From NCBI GenBank assembly GCA_956465555.1, contig OY101119.1:1403594-1467593 (forward strand): a DNA stretch of 64,000 nt. Direction: 5' to 3'. The stretch is from Nitzschia sp. pyKryTriq1 (Eukaryota > Bacillariophyta > Bacillariophyceae > Bacillariales > Bacillariaceae). Position 1 is the first letter of the stretch; each line of letters opens with the position of its first letter. Below are positions 32,701 through 44,085 of this stretch, piece by piece. The position numbers and the translations under genes were made by a program. The notes below the pieces were generated by a model, which saw only the letters and a program-made list of their open reading frames with translations, searched no databases and was not told where the DNA came from.

Positions 32701-34213
32701 ACGCCGAACCGACCGCATCATCATCAATATATGCAGGGACGTCATCTGGTAAAAACATTGGTCCCGATTCTAACGACTCATGTCGCCGAGGATTTGCACT
32801 ATTCCCCCCAAATGAGTGATGATGTTCGTCGTGCATTTTGTGTGTCAAATGTTCTGGCATGGTAAACTCAATGGCATCATCAAGCAGCTCACCAGTAGGT
32901 TCTTCGATGAGGGGCTGAAATCTTATTTCCCCATTCGTTGCCGAAGACTGTCTTCGATTAGACGAGACCGGCAACCGCACCTCGCCCGACCGATTTCTGA
33001 GAAGCATGTCCATCCCACCGGGTGGTAGCATATCTGCTTGCTTGTCCCAGCCATAGCCACTTGTCGCAACGGGGTATCCGTCCGCATCAAGCGCGGGTCC
33101 ATTGTGGGCAACATGGTCCTCACCGGGGTGCATCTGTTGGTTGTATCCTGCCTCTTCATCCGATATCAGTTGTCGGTAGCTTCGTTCAGGAGCATGTTCT
33201 TGAGTTACAGGTAAGGAAGGTGCTTGGCTTCTTCGACAAGAGCCTCCCATCCCCCCAGCTCCTACGGAAGGTCTACTGTATGTCCCTCCTATATCCATGC
33301 CACCAGAATTATCAGCCATTCCGCCCCCATACGAGGGGACGGAACGGGGAGGAGGTCCTACACGTCTAAAGTCTCCTGCACCCTCGTTGCCACCGGCAAA
33401 ACTGTCTGCAGAATCTGGTCCCGGCCGACGCCCCGGAATCGGCACAGGAGGAAGCAAGTCATCTGCTTCTTCATCTGAAAATTCTGCCACCTCGCCGGCA
33501 CCAGGAGTCCAATGTCGCGCCGCTTGTTCTAAACGATAGTCCATTGTAATTACTGAAACATCATCGTCCATCCCATTTACTCTCAGTGTGTGGGGAACAC
33601 TTATCCCGGATTCTGCGGCTGCATAATATTGCGCTTCGGCCTCTAATTGTTGTTGTTGTTGTTGTTGTAAAAGAAGCTGTTGCTGCTGTTGCATCATTTG
33701 GTGCTGTGCATGGGGCGGGTGCCGCAGATAAGAATCTTGAGCAGCCTGAGGGTGCCTTTGCTGCTGCTGGTCAAAATGCTGTGGGTCCTGGGCGCTGGGT
33801 GGTACGTGGAACGACCGCCGGGCTTGCTGCTGGAGCGATTGGTGCTGAAGAGCATCATGCTGCTGCTGCTGCTGCTGCTGCTGCTGGGGTCCTCCGCCAT
33901 ATTGCTGGTATTGAGCATGGCTGTTCATCTTATTTCCGCCGCCCGGAGGACGTCGAATATAACCTTCCAGCGGATGACAGACTAAACACCTTCCCTTGTA
34001 CACTTTCCCTTCCACAGTCAGCGGCTTTGGCTTTCCAAACATCGCCGTCTTGTGCGTTGGTTCACCACATGTCGGACACTCGCCCCGCTTTTCTCGCTTG
34101 GCACCGATGTTGTTCTTCTTGTCGGGAATAATATCGATGCCGGCCGCCAACATGTCCCGAGGCGGTTGCGGCGACTGGGAATGAATATAGGCGCTGGCGC
34201 TGGAGCGCGTCAT
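29726..34213 (-). CDS. Giant Armadillo-repeat protein with N-terminal zinc ribbon and poly-Q
   Basis: A single exon of 1495 residues from the ATG at 34213. Residues 46-79 form a CPTC...CLVC zinc-ribbon-like motif (C46, C49, C76, C79). Poly-glutamine tracts follow (about residues 105-200), then a long disordered acidic/proline region to about 800. The last 690 residues are a continuous array of Armadillo-like repeats, with recurring phrases such as ACSAIANLAVSNP and SCSAIWNIACKTD. Such proteins are scaffolds; no enzyme motif is present. The family is recognisable but the function is not. The combination of a small zinc ribbon with a poly-Q linker and ARM array recurs in diatom genomes as far as I recall. 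Confidence 0.75.
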   Translation of the reverse strand: MTRSSASAYIHSQSPQPPRDMLAAGIDIIPDKKNNIGAKREKRGECPTCGEPTHKTAMFGKPKPLTVEGKVYKGRCLVCHPLEGYIRRPPGGGNKMNSHAQYQQYGGGPQQQQQQQQQHDALQHQSLQQQARRSFHVPPSAQDPQHFDQQQQRHPQAAQDSYLRHPPHAQHQMMQQQQQLLLQQQQQQQLEAEAQYYAAAESGISVPHTLRVNGMDDDVSVITMDYRLEQAARHWTPGAGEVAEFSDEEADDLLPPVPIPGRRPGPDSADSFAGGNEGAGDFRRVGPPPRSVPSYGGGMADNSGGMDIGGTYSRPSVGAGGMGGSCRRSQAPSLPVTQEHAPERSYRQLISDEEAGYNQQMHPGEDHVAHNGPALDADGYPVATSGYGWDKQADMLPPGGMDMLLRNRSGEVRLPVSSNRRQSSATNGEIRFQPLIEEPTGELLDDAIEFTMPEHLTHKMHDEHHHSFGGNSANPRRHESLESGPMFLPDDVPAYIDDDAVGSASPTRLVGHQSEPVRQLANGDQTLPPGLRAHQTIGSGRKPPRHLSENSDYGRNGAAASIPSYKFDSKHSIETGSQGASTMASTLAPPLVNRDLRGRPDDDMIQDPVMAIQSTYPGGAKLAADPLLDDECDEYPENTQMAMPVGRNEMQGSLKTPPAQYAPELSPTGPNHRVNVHSETLKPPRPLESTESPGLMFIGDTDIPNMPLPTLMQDQTSFRSPVDSQGNTGPASQKVLTPDYDNVNGVSHPPERVVEMMRTLSISPEQETKTEEMTQPGAQAVTGQHQTMEDIPVIMHCLNLDQANANMREKALRSLAAILWSSGGKGRDFLVQFKGVEALVKTMWDDMGNAQVQDAAAEFLLALAASSDALPHSDLLANEDTCCDSLLFAMQTHSKIQSIQLKGCAIFSCLAAASSNNSNVSDGTLSGALMIVLSAMSTHGRSEEIQKAGLQALYYQCTLSSNAESNKRSLVESRLDNGASGMDVILNSMKSLQHDLVAMGWACRLCWSLTSSEDIVNSISEVPAMIQEITQICQRNITNKETVEVLEACFGIIRNIAHVDANRNELLRQDVVATLMEGMRYQLGDFSMNLEACSAIANLAVSNPVRDAFMKAGALDNVLRALQTYIDYDEFVVEAMRALVCLAMHSQESKEVMAAPDVLGLIVTASSKHQGANLVQEMCCKLLATLAVGRATTEVIIDNGGTDLLVRAFKSNSDEKVQDAACSAYRNFACQVQDPDSLLRKGALNSIINVMATHEKSLSIQTSSCSAIWNIACKTDKEPGSLVGQQGVQVIVKAMQSHMESSDLLELACGALWSIIDDSIDRKKDVVDSGAIDAVVCTMVMHPTTVSTLIKACGVFSNLSAEGPLAEAIANAQGVSVVSDAMRNNGSSIAFLEIGCMILRNIVVQYPEYAQEASMAISPLIDAMREHITATSFQQAACNLLWVLAAEAESCQSKILALDGISVLMQCLEQNSHDAKVQEAALGAFNQLAVNGNQL

Positions 34214-35285
34214 CTTGTTCCTCTACGAGCACCAGCTGTGGAGTGAAAGGGGGTACAAGTTGCGTCTCGAAGCGGCCCCACAACGATGTGGTAATGATAA
34301 TTGAGGTGGTGGGTATTCGTATTGTACGTCGAAGGTCGAAGCTCTGCTGCGCAGGCAGCTTGTTGCTTCTTTCTGTTTCGCACAGATTAGATAGACAGTA
34401 CAGTACTCAGTACTGGTACTGATACTGATACCGGTACAAGGAGGCGGCGTTCTTCTGGTCGACACTCTCGTCAAAAGTTCGCCTCGAAGACAAAGTCAGT
34501 GCATGCGGAAACCCGCGAGCAGAGCTTCGTACTGGTACGGGTACTGGTAGATACATACGAATAAGCGAGGGGGCCTTTATCATGCAAGCGCGCGCGTTTT
34601 GTTTTGCTCTGGTTTCATTATTCCTCCGTCCTGCTGCGCGGCCGGCTCCGTCGTGTGGGCTCGTTCTTACGAGGATATACAACTCCATGCATGAATAGTG
34701 AATGATGTCACTCAGACTCGTAGAAGACATCTGTCGCTAAGTAGAAATTCCAACATGAATGAAACTGTGATTCAGTTTAGTTGTCGCGCCACGCAAGTTT
34801 ATTTTTTAACTACGTACAAGTACAGTACAAGTGCTGTAGTACCTGGTACAGTCAGTAGTACCAGGTACCGCTACAGTGGTACCAGTACCCAGGTACAGTA
34901 CCTGGTACAGTTATGTAGTACTCGTACAGTACCGTACTACCGTACTCTAGCTAGAGAGCTCTACTACTCTACTACTAGCTACTACTCTACTAGTAGAGAT
35001 AGAGATAGAGAGTATATAGTAAAGCAGCGAAAAAGTGCACCGTCTAATTAGTAGTAGAGTAGTAGAGCTACCTGGTACAGTACTACTACTAGCATGTACA
35101 AGTACCGCCGGTACGGTAGACGACAGCTCATACTGACCATGTCCTGCTTTCTGCAGCACTACTGGAACCAGTACTTGCAACGAGAGAGTGAGTCGTCCTC
35201 TACTCGTACTCGACGAATACAAATAGTTTTTCATTGCAGAAGATAGTAATATAGAGCTAGAGTACAAAGCGCCTTCATACTAATA
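34214..35285. repeat. GTAC/CTAG-rich intergenic region
   Basis: About 1.07 kb. Two dense GTAC zones lie at 34395-34555 and 34805-35130, the second mixed with ctactactag and agagatagag runs. No gene is seen. It separates the Armadillo gene promoter from the 3' end of the helicase gene. Confidence 0.65.
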
Positions 35286-38200
35286 TCATAGTTCCGCTTT
35301 GACCTTGCTCGTTCCACTACTCGTACCAGATGAATTGGTTGCAGACGCCTTTTGCCACTGTCCTGTAGCGCTGTCAAACGTACGCTGGCCATCTTCTAGT
35401 GACCTCTTCTGAGCGGTTTCCAAGTCAAGTTTCCACTTGCACAATATGCTCTGTGAATAAGGCGGAGCTTGCTGAAAGAAGGACTGCAGTTCCTGGGCCA
35501 AACCATGGTAGCCTCCAAGAATTGGATTTTCCCCGATTCCACCATTCTGACGCATTGACAGTGTGCGCATTGAATGGCGCATCCATTTGGGCAAATTTTT
35601 GTGACGGCTTGGAATGCCATCGTTCGGAGACCCGTCATCACAGTGTCTCGAATCCATCAAAATTACAGTTCCATAGTCCGCCCCATGTCGAATGCATCGA
35701 CCCAAAGCTTGTGCGATTGCTCGGTAGGCCTGTTGGGAGTACCATTCATTTCCTGGGAGCAAGCTAGTATTCTTGGAGATTTTCCTTTGTTCATCATTGT
35801 AGGCTTTCTTCGCCTTTATGTTCCGGTCAAAACTGTTAGGGAAAGGAAGCCCGATACAAATGACACACCGTGCATTGTCGTCATTGAAGGATATCCCCTC
35901 CGACATTTTGCCTCGAAAGACCGCCAATAAAATGCACTTCTTTTCCAAGCGAACTTGCTCTCGGTATTCGTCGCGCGCGGCTTCAAACTTGTCTTGACTG
36001 CCTGTCGGTTCAACGATGACTTTGCTTTTTGACTGAAGCAAACGGGTCCATATCTGGGGGCAAAACGAGCTCTGTTGCGAAAAATTGGATCCCGTGTATT
36101 GCTGTGTGGTAGGATTCCAACACCGGACGGCACGGTTCAAAAAGTTGTAGGATGGTACGAAAACCAGAACTCCACCGGATGGTATGGCTTCGATCACAGT
36201 GGCCAGGGCATGACCAAGGCGAGGAAAGAAAGATTCTTCTTTGTAATTTGAATAGTTGACCGTCAAAGGACTTCCGTCCGGGAAGTGACCAATAGCGCAA
36301 GCCAGCAACTGTTTGTTCAGATTTATCACATGTTGGGCCTCGAGAGGACTCGGCTTGACTTGCAAACGCCCAACGAATTCCTTAGGTTTCTCGCTTTTCG
36401 ATGAAAGATTCAAGCCCGATGGTTTGGCAGGAGTCGGCTGGGGTGCTGGAGACAGAAGATTGACAACATTGGACTTGTGACCAGCTCCTGAGCTCTGAGA
36501 CAGGGGCTGCTTCGTTGGTGTGGTTGCTGCAGTGGTTTTGGGCGGATACAGATTCAACTCGGCACACAGTGAAGGAAGCGGAGCCAGTGAGCCGCTCGCA
36601 AGAATCACGGTTCGGCACTGTGCCGAGAGTTCACTCATCAGCAAACCGGGCGATAAAAGACGAAGCACTATGTTGCACTCCCACAGAGGACGGTCACCAT
36701 CGCACATTTCACCATGTCGCTTTGCATTTCTTGCATCTCCCACGAAGTATCCGCCGGAATTTTTGCTCGTACACGAATCGTGATTGCACACTGGTAGCGG
36801 GATATTGGGATGCTGGTCGGTTCTTGGACTGACAAGAGGCAACGGGCGAGGATGCTTTCTCCAACGCTGCGTTGCGATCATATTTGAATACTCGTCATCG
36901 TCCATGCCGGTTGCGTAATCAATATTTCCATTGGGTTTCATAGTAAATGCCAAATAAAAGTGTCTGGAAGAAAAGAATTAGCGTGGTATATCGGAAGCTG
37001 AACATGTCAAACCGCAAAATAAAGCTTACTCTGGATGCTTCGCTGCAAGTTCAAACTTGCCAATGAAATCAATAAGATCGTTCATTACCGCCTCGCTCGC
37101 TTGGTTTCGCTCTGATACGTCATTTTTTCCTCCAAACAAGTGGTTTTCTAGGGACGTTGCTAGCTCCGATAGCCGTGTGCACATGACGGAAGTGATGCCA
37201 AGCTCGTCCAGTTTTGGACGACACCCGACGGCTTGACCTTTGATCCCAAACCCCGATGGCCCAGAGTACGCAAGTTCCACAGAATGTTCATCTGATAGGC
37301 GGAAGCGGGCATGCTCTTGCTTGACCTTTTTAAGAGCTGAATCCGGCGCAAATATGACAAAGGATAAGAAACACCTACGGCCCCTGTTCCATAACCACAA
37401 GCAAACTACCCACCTGGTCCTGCCTCGAACTTTTCTCTTTCTACGCGCATATGATTCACGACCTTCTCAATGAAAAGTACCAGCTCATGGGCCACTGATG
37501 AAATTGCCTGTTCCCCTCCACCATTCAACTCTACCATAGATTCGGAGTCTCTTGGATCAACACCTACACTCTTCTTCTGATTCGAATACTTCGTCAACAC
37601 ACTGATTAGATGACACAAGTCGATTTCTCCATATTCACCACTGCCACTCTCGCAAAGTGTGTCTTCAATGTTGTGGGCCTCGTCCAAGACAACCACACTA
37701 CCTTTTAGATCCAAATTCAACGTCCGTCGAATCGCTGGATCAAGAACGTAATTGTATGCTATTTTGGATTCGTTTTGATGAGAGAAAAGCGTGAGAAGCG
37801 TGAATAAGCAACGAGGTGACCCACATACCAAGACTTACGAGCAAAGATGAGGTTGGCAGAGGGCATTAGAGCCCTCGACAAATAATATGGACACAACGCA
37901 TGATCCGAGTACGTGACACCCTCGTCATTTTCGTCCTCGTCTTCATATACGGGTGCGTTGGCCCGTTGAACGGTCAGAATGAGTGGATCCTTGCTCAAAT
38001 TGACGATTCTGTTTTTCACTTGATCCAAATTCCATGATTTGGTTGAAACGCCGTTGATCGCTTGAATCCAATCTCCTGTTCGGATCCTACCGTCTTTGGC
38101 AGCTATCCCATCGGATCTGAGACTTGCAACTTCGCACCCCCCAGCCCTGCGCGTTTCCAATGTAATTCCAAAGGAGCCGGCATTGGCTGGCTCGCGGTAC

Positions 38201-40098
38201 AAAGCAATTCCACTCTCTCGGTCTGGATTCTTCCCAAACTCGACCAGCTCTTCAATGTCCATGACTCCGAGCTTTGTTTCTTCCCCTCCCTTACAGCAGC
38301 TGTTGATACTTTCTGCCGACTTGATGAATCGTTCTTTTACTGCCCGGGCAGCGCGAAATGTCGTGAGCTGTTGGTAATGAGGGCACGTAGGCTTGTTATT
38401 CCGCCGACGAGGATTGGTCCGATCATTTCCCGTCGGCGTACCCTCCGGCTGCCCCTGATCGCCGTTTTCACCCCCAGCGTCCTCCTCGAATCCATCTACC
38501 TCCTCATCCCTCGAGGGAAAGGGGATCGGGTTATCGTCGTCATAATCCTTATTCTGATGCTTGTGATAATCTTTTCGCTTGCTGTCTGTCTCCAGTTTTC
38601 GCTCTCTGCATGCCTGGTTTAGGAAGGCGTTGCTGACCCCCTTCCCATCTTTGCTCTTTAGCTCACGATTAATGCAAAGCCGTTCGCGACTACCTAATAC
38701 CGTCATGCGAGGCCGATAGGGTGTCTTCGCTAGGCTCGATACCATTTGAGCTACCTGGGAGTGAGTCCTCGAGCAGTAGATAATCGTAGGTATATCTGGT
38801 TCTACGACGGCACCAACGTCGCGGTCATCCTCCTTCTCTTCCGAGCCGGAAACAGCCTCATTAGTATCTATGTCAAAGCTCGCTTTCTTGAACATGGAGG
38901 CCAGAGGTGATGACGATTCTTCCTCAATCGCCTCTGACATTTCTTCGACCCGCTGTTGTTTCTTGGCTTGGTTACACTTGGCGTGGTATCGTTGCCATGC
39001 CAATACGCTGCACAGAATTGCCGCCGACTTGCCCGTTCCTGTCGGTGATTCCAAAACGACATGAAGCTTGCGTTTAAGAGCCTTGACAATATGAATCGCC
39101 ATTTGACGCTGCGGAGTCAAAATGGTAGAAAAGGGCCACCCAATCCGAATCCCCTCTACAAAAAACGAATTGTGTAGCCTTAGTTCTCCGACATCGCCTT
39201 CCATTTTCAAGTTTTGGGTCACTGGTGTGGGAGCGCCTTGAAAATAATTTGATAGCACAGACGACAACAATTTGTCATCGTTCATTCTTTGCTTGATAAT
39301 CTCGTCATTACTGTTGGTGTCTGTGATTTTGACCATGAGGTTCAGCTTTTCCGCCAAGACTTCGGTGATTCTCTTGGAGCTGCCAGGCCGTTCATTCTTT
39401 CGCCCCCCTCGGCGCGAGGACTCTCGCTCCGTCCGCGACAAAAATGGATTTGCGTGCCCCCAATCTTCTTCCTCCACGTCGTTATAGTTGTAGTCTCCCA
39501 ACATGCTGTTGTATCCTGCTAGACCTAGTCTCTGTCTTCCATGAACTCCTAGTCGGTTTCGTAAGAAAGCCGCCGCACTCGCTGACATTGCAGCAATTTC
39601 CGAGGGAGAATTAAGAACTGTCACTTCACCCGTCGAGATGGAAGTATCTTTGGGAATGGGTGCCAGTAGACAGTGCTGAGACCAGGAGGGACACGCACTC
39701 ACCGGGACATCGCATCTTTGGCAGTAGCAGTTCGGGCAGTGCTGCTGTGCGTTTTCCGTGGAGAAGGGAAACTTTCCACAATTCCTCCTTTGATGAGGAT
39801 AATCCACGTTAGGATTCACCACGTTGGAAGAAAGCACGACGAGACCGTCGTCGTCGACCGGAGAGGCAGCTTCGGTTTGAGTTTCGTGAATCCTTTTACG
39901 AGGGGGCGGCGAACAAACTTGGACAAAATCATCATTCTCGCCCGATGTACCAGCACTAGCACTCGTGGCAGAGGTTCTTGTACTTGTATTGGTGGATTCC
40001 ACTACTTGTACTTCCGGCGTGAACGATTCTTCTTCTTCTTCTTCTTCTTGGGCTTGGACTGCTTGTAGACTTCTCTTTTTGCTGGGCGACCCTTCCAT
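35286..40098 (-). CDS. FANCJ/BRIP1-like Fe-S DEAH helicase with PDZ domain inserted in the Fe-S domain
   Basis: Four exons (40098-37839, 37758-37414, 37336-37030, 36963-35286) join in phase with introns of 80, 77 and 66 nt, giving 1529 residues. The frame runs further upstream to a GTG; the first ATG (40098) was used. A Cys/His cluster at 101-143 (HCPNCYCQRCD...CPSWSQHC) precedes the helicase. Motif I is ESPTGTGKSAA (350-360), motif Ia is YCSRTHSQVAQ (441-451), the DEAH box is 779-782, and motif V/VI contain GKMSEGISFNDDNAR and QALGRCIRHGADYG. The SEGxxFxDDNAR form favours FANCJ over RTEL1 or DDX11. Likely cluster cysteines are C497, C572, C601/602 and C736. A complete PDZ fold (about 640-712) lies between the third and fourth. 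FANCJ unwinds G-quadruplexes and crosslink intermediates. Confidence 0.82.
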
Positions 40099-41292
40099 GG
40101 TTTCTGTGTACTCGTTCGTACACGCGTACAGCACGTAACGGATACCTGCTGGGCTGCCGCGGTCGACTAGATTCACAATTTCACAGTATGGAAAGGAACT
40201 ACTTCTTCAACTTGGATGCAGCATGTACAGTACAAGATAAATTCAGGATTGCGGATTGCTGTGTGTGGTGGGTGGGTGCAGCTCCCTGCTCTGTGGGCAT
40301 GCTTGGGACTTTCGTCCTTGCTTTCGTTTGTCATTTTTGGCGGTACCGGTATGTTTTGTTGGCATCATCCGAGTGGTGCGGTGTACCGGTACCGGTATGA
40401 TACCTGGTACGGTACCAGCCACGACGGTTTCGCGCTTCCCTGGGATTTTAGGAGAAGCATTTTGAAAGTGCATCTATGACTCATACGACTACTCTATTCT
40501 TCAGGCAATACTCCGTACTGTAACGAGAAAAATGAATTAGCTGGGCGGGCGAGCGACCGTACTGATCGAGCGAGCGGACAATCCGACCAAGTAATTGTAA
40601 TTGTCGCCATCACTGCGAGTTGCTAGATTATTATTTTTGTTGTTACTGGTTTTATTGCCATTGCTGGCCCACTCCATCCAGGCCCGACCGCTCGCGTGTG
40701 TCGGGGTGCAGTCGATCTAGTCTTTTTAATCGAGATAGTCCAATTTTGTATACCATTGAGTCGTAGATGCACCGAATTTTTGCTTGGCCTGAAATCCAAG
40801 GGTGAAAATTCGGAATTTGAAACCGTCGTAGTGGGGCCTGGGCATGCGGCCTGGGCATGTTGGGAAGTGTTGTCCAGTAATATGGGCTCGTGTCGTACCG
40901 GTACCAGGTACTGTAGTAACGGTAGGCGATACGGACTTACACGGACACCGGACACCCGAACTGCGCGAGGAGGGCCGGTACCGTACCACGTACCGTTAAC
41001 CGTTACATGCCGGTAGATATTTTGTGCCGGTACGACATTATACGTGCAGTACAAGTACAGGTACCCACATCATCATACAGGTACTGTACCTGGTACGCAC
41101 AGAAAAGATGCGAACCCTGTTCTTCGCACAGCTTGCGTCCTTCTCTGCTGTCAAAACGGAACCTCTGAATCTTTTGATGGGAAAGATCGCTCTCTCTCGC
41201 TCTCTCGGCCATCACAACCACCATCAACAATTTCCCCACAAATACGACCCGTCAAAAAAGGAGAAGTAAACGATAAATCACCAACAGCCAGT
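40099..41292. repeat. Intergenic region with GTAC clusters upstream of the helicase and plastid-protein genes
   Basis: About 1.2 kb between divergent genes. GTAC/GTACCGGTAC words are concentrated at 40345-40425 and 40895-41100. The stretch 40620-40850 is ordinary-looking DNA without a convincing reading frame. It presumably holds both promoters. Confidence 0.55.
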
Positions 41293-41867
41293 ATGAACCG
41301 CCTCTCCACCATCGCCTTCCTTGCTGCCTTGGCCAGCACCCAAGGTTTCATGACGGCGCCACCCTCCGTAAGTCGATCAATGAATGATGTTTAGTTTCTG
41401 GGTGACCACACCGTCACCGTCCGTTGCACCGCCCACTGCTGTCTTACCCCCGTACGAACCTGCAGATGACACGAGTCGAGCCCTTGGGTCTCATGTCGGT
41501 TTCTGAAAATGAAGCTGTCTTGAAGCATGCTGATGATTGCTACAAGGGAGAGTGTTCTATCGACGAAGTTTCCGAGTTGATTCACGTCCTACAAGAGCAG
41601 CAAAAGGAATTGCACACTCGTGTCAATGATGTCAAGGGTATGATCAAGAGTCTCGAAACAGTCAACTCTCAAGACGACCGCAAGGTGGACGAAGTCAGGG
41701 AGACGGTCCGTGCCATTTTCCGAGTCTTCCAGCTCGGTGACAAGGCTTCCGGAAACGATTATCCTTCCCTTTCCCGAGCTACCGGTTGGTCGGGTGAAGT
41801 TGGAGACGGACCCACTACCGCCTACGACGCTTTGCCACCCAGGCGCACAAGCAAAAAGAGCCCCTAA
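41293..41867 (+). CDS. Small plastid-targeted coiled-coil protein, paralogue 1 (unknown function)
   Basis: Two exons (41293-41367, 41466-41867) spliced in phase 0 give 158 residues. The first exon is a targeting exon: MNRLSTIAFLAALASTQGFM is a signal peptide ending in an ASAFAP-like site (STQGF|MTAPP), as used for diatom plastid import. The mature part has the motif LKHADDCYKGECSIDEVSEL (two conserved cysteines) and then a heptad-like helical stretch to about residue 110. The tail contains TAYDALPP. It shares these features, the targeting exon and the phase-0 intron after codon 25 with the gene at 42542-43238, so the two arose by duplication. I do not recognise a named family and assign no function. 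Confidence 0.8.
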
Positions 41868-42541
41868 ATGCAGGAAAGAGCAACTGTCTTCCCACTTGGA
41901 CAGCTCATACAGCATTCCGACGTAATCCACCCCAACCACCCCCAACGTTCGCTACCGTCAGTGTGGTACCAACTTCCGAGCGGTCCGTTGATTTCGAAAC
42001 GACCCTCGGACATACATACTGTACAGTCAAGTCACATACAATACCTCTCTTAAAAGAAAGCTAGTCTACCCGTTTCCCTTTCCCCTTTTTCCAACTGAAT
42101 ACTTATTAATTATGAGATAAAACGATGCTAGAGAATCATTCCTCAACGAGCAGGAATGACGGTCGTCACTTGCCGTCGTTCATTCCGCCTTCGTCATCGG
42201 CTGAACGAAACGAGGCGCGTCGTTCGTGTCACGACCCACAAAAGTCGCGGATTTCCCTCGGCCTGTCATTCTATCGTACCGATATTTTGTTTTGATGGCT
42301 CTGCTTCTATTAATGTCGCTAATGCCGATAGTTGCCATGGAGAATTGACTATCTTTTCTTAGATGAAACGTAATCAAACCGAATGACGACTCGAGAATAT
42401 TTTTTGGGGACGAAAAACACAAACCTAGTTTATAATTTCTTATCGCAGCCCATTCCTACCCCTGCGTTTCATTTGTGCGAATACAAGGGGGATATCTTGT
42501 GAGATAATCCATCTCTTCAAACGAAGGTAAAACATGTCTCT
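41868..42541. other. Region between the tail-to-tail plastid-protein pair
   Basis: About 670 bp between the two converging 3' ends. No reading frame of coding character and no GTAC cluster; it likely contains both 3' UTRs. No long inverted repeat is apparent beyond the genes themselves. Confidence 0.5.
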
Positions 42542-43238
42542 CTAGGCCTTGGGGCTCCATTTCTTGGGAGGGAGGGCATCATATGCCGTCATGGTACCAC
42601 CTTTAGGGATATCACCGGAGAATCCTGAGGGAAAGGAAATGGCTTGCTGTTAAAAGGAAAATCAAGAGTGAGACATCTATCGCTTCGTCGGCGTTGGAGA
42701 GCATACAAATCACGACTGCCACACAGCGCATCACTTACACCGTTGCTAAAGACACGAAGCAGATCGGAGACAAAGGCTCTGACCTCGTCGGTCTTGCGTT
42801 CCTCCTTCTGGTTGATGTGCTGCAGATGTGACACCATGTTCATGATTTTTTCCAGGCGGTCTTCCAATTCTTTTTCTGTATCCTTCAAAACATAGAGGAG
42901 CTCGGAAACATCATCAAGGGAGCATTCTCCTTCAACACAATCAGAAGCATGCTTCAAAACCTCTCGTGTTTCGGCTTCACTCATGATTACGCTGCGGGCG
43001 GTGCTCGAAGCAACAAACGGCTGCGATGATTCAATATAGATGGTGTGGGCGTGAGACGACGATACTTATAGACGAGAATCGAATAATCGTGTCCGACTTT
43101 CTTCCCGAGAAGCTCTTGTACCCTTCATCAAAATGGTGCAACGATATTCCATGGTCTGCGTACCTGACGAGTGGGGTAGTTAGCAGTGAAAGCAGCAGTG
43201 GCTGCAAAAAGGGTAAAGAACTGGGCCAAGCGGAACAT
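42542..43238 (-). CDS. Small plastid-targeted coiled-coil protein, paralogue 2 (unknown function)
   Basis: Three exons (43238-43164, 43020-42739, 42646-42542), all phase 0, give 153 residues. The first 25-codon exon encodes a signal peptide with ATAAF|TAN, an ASAFAP-like plastid import motif. Exon 2 holds LKHASDCVEGECSLDDVSEL and the helical region, and exon 3 ends in TAYDALPPKKWSPKA, matching TAYDALPP of its neighbour. The acceptor at 43021 (not the nearer one at about 42996) was chosen because it alone keeps the frame open. The cysteine pair, the (D/E)VSEL motif and the tail are the conserved core of the family. The extra intron relative to paralogue 1 lies just after LRVFSNG. Confidence 0.78.
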
Positions 43239-44085
43239 GGTTGAGAAGAAATACTAAGGAGCAAGGTCGTCGAGGACTTCGATCAGGAATTATTTGTGGG
43301 AAAGATTTGATCTCTCCTCGATTGGACGTTGGGATTGCTGTGATGGCTTCTTTTTACCTGCCGCCCGAAGATCGAAAACAACCATCAACCCATTCACTCG
43401 TGACGTTCCGTTCGGCGAAGAATATATCCCACGAGAAATTGAGAACCCTAAAATGACACTGGTACGAAAATGAACGTGACTTTGGCGTAGAAAAATAGCA
43501 CATGCGCCGAAAGTTACCCAGAGAACATTGGGACAGATGTCTTGCGGCGTCTGGCAACACTTTTTCCCTCTCGCTCGATTGGCTGCTGGTTGTCGATCTA
43601 CCGGTACCAGGTACCGGTACCTGGTACAGTACTCAGTACTGGTACATTCTGCACATTATGGAGGAGTACTGGTACCGGTAGTTGCTTCATTCCTTTCCTC
43701 ACATCTGCCTACTACGGTACTCGCTATCGTATGCACCACCCGCAACGATGACGAAGCCCCCCCCCCCACCCACCACCACCATAGTAATAGAGTATCGGTA
43801 AGATTAACTACTAGTCTTTCCATCTTCTAGTAGCTACTGTAGGAGTATGACAGTCAGTTAGTAGAACATCTATCTTCATGGACTCCCCCTACCGGTAGAC
43901 CGAGACTCTTGCTAAAACCCAGTCAGTTTTGTTAGTACTTGGTACGGAGTGGTAGACAAGTTCAACAAACAGTAGTTTATCCCCATCTGTACTAGTGTAT
44001 AGCCTTTACGATAGCCATGTAATCCAGCAGACAAAATGTCTCTTGGCTTCGTACATACTTTATCTGATGATTTCTCCGTCTACTA
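43239..44085. repeat. Intergenic region with GTAC cluster and C-run
   Basis: About 850 bp. A dense gtaccaggtaccggtacctgg cluster sits at 43598-43685, a run of nine C residues with CCA repeats at 43755-43785, and further ctaccggtag near 43890. No gene seen. Confidence 0.6.

Noticed and set aside
40099-40176. Twenty-six extra N-terminal residues for the helicase from a GTG
   Set aside because: No ATG in that segment; the first in-frame ATG is 40098, followed by a typical disordered N-terminus.
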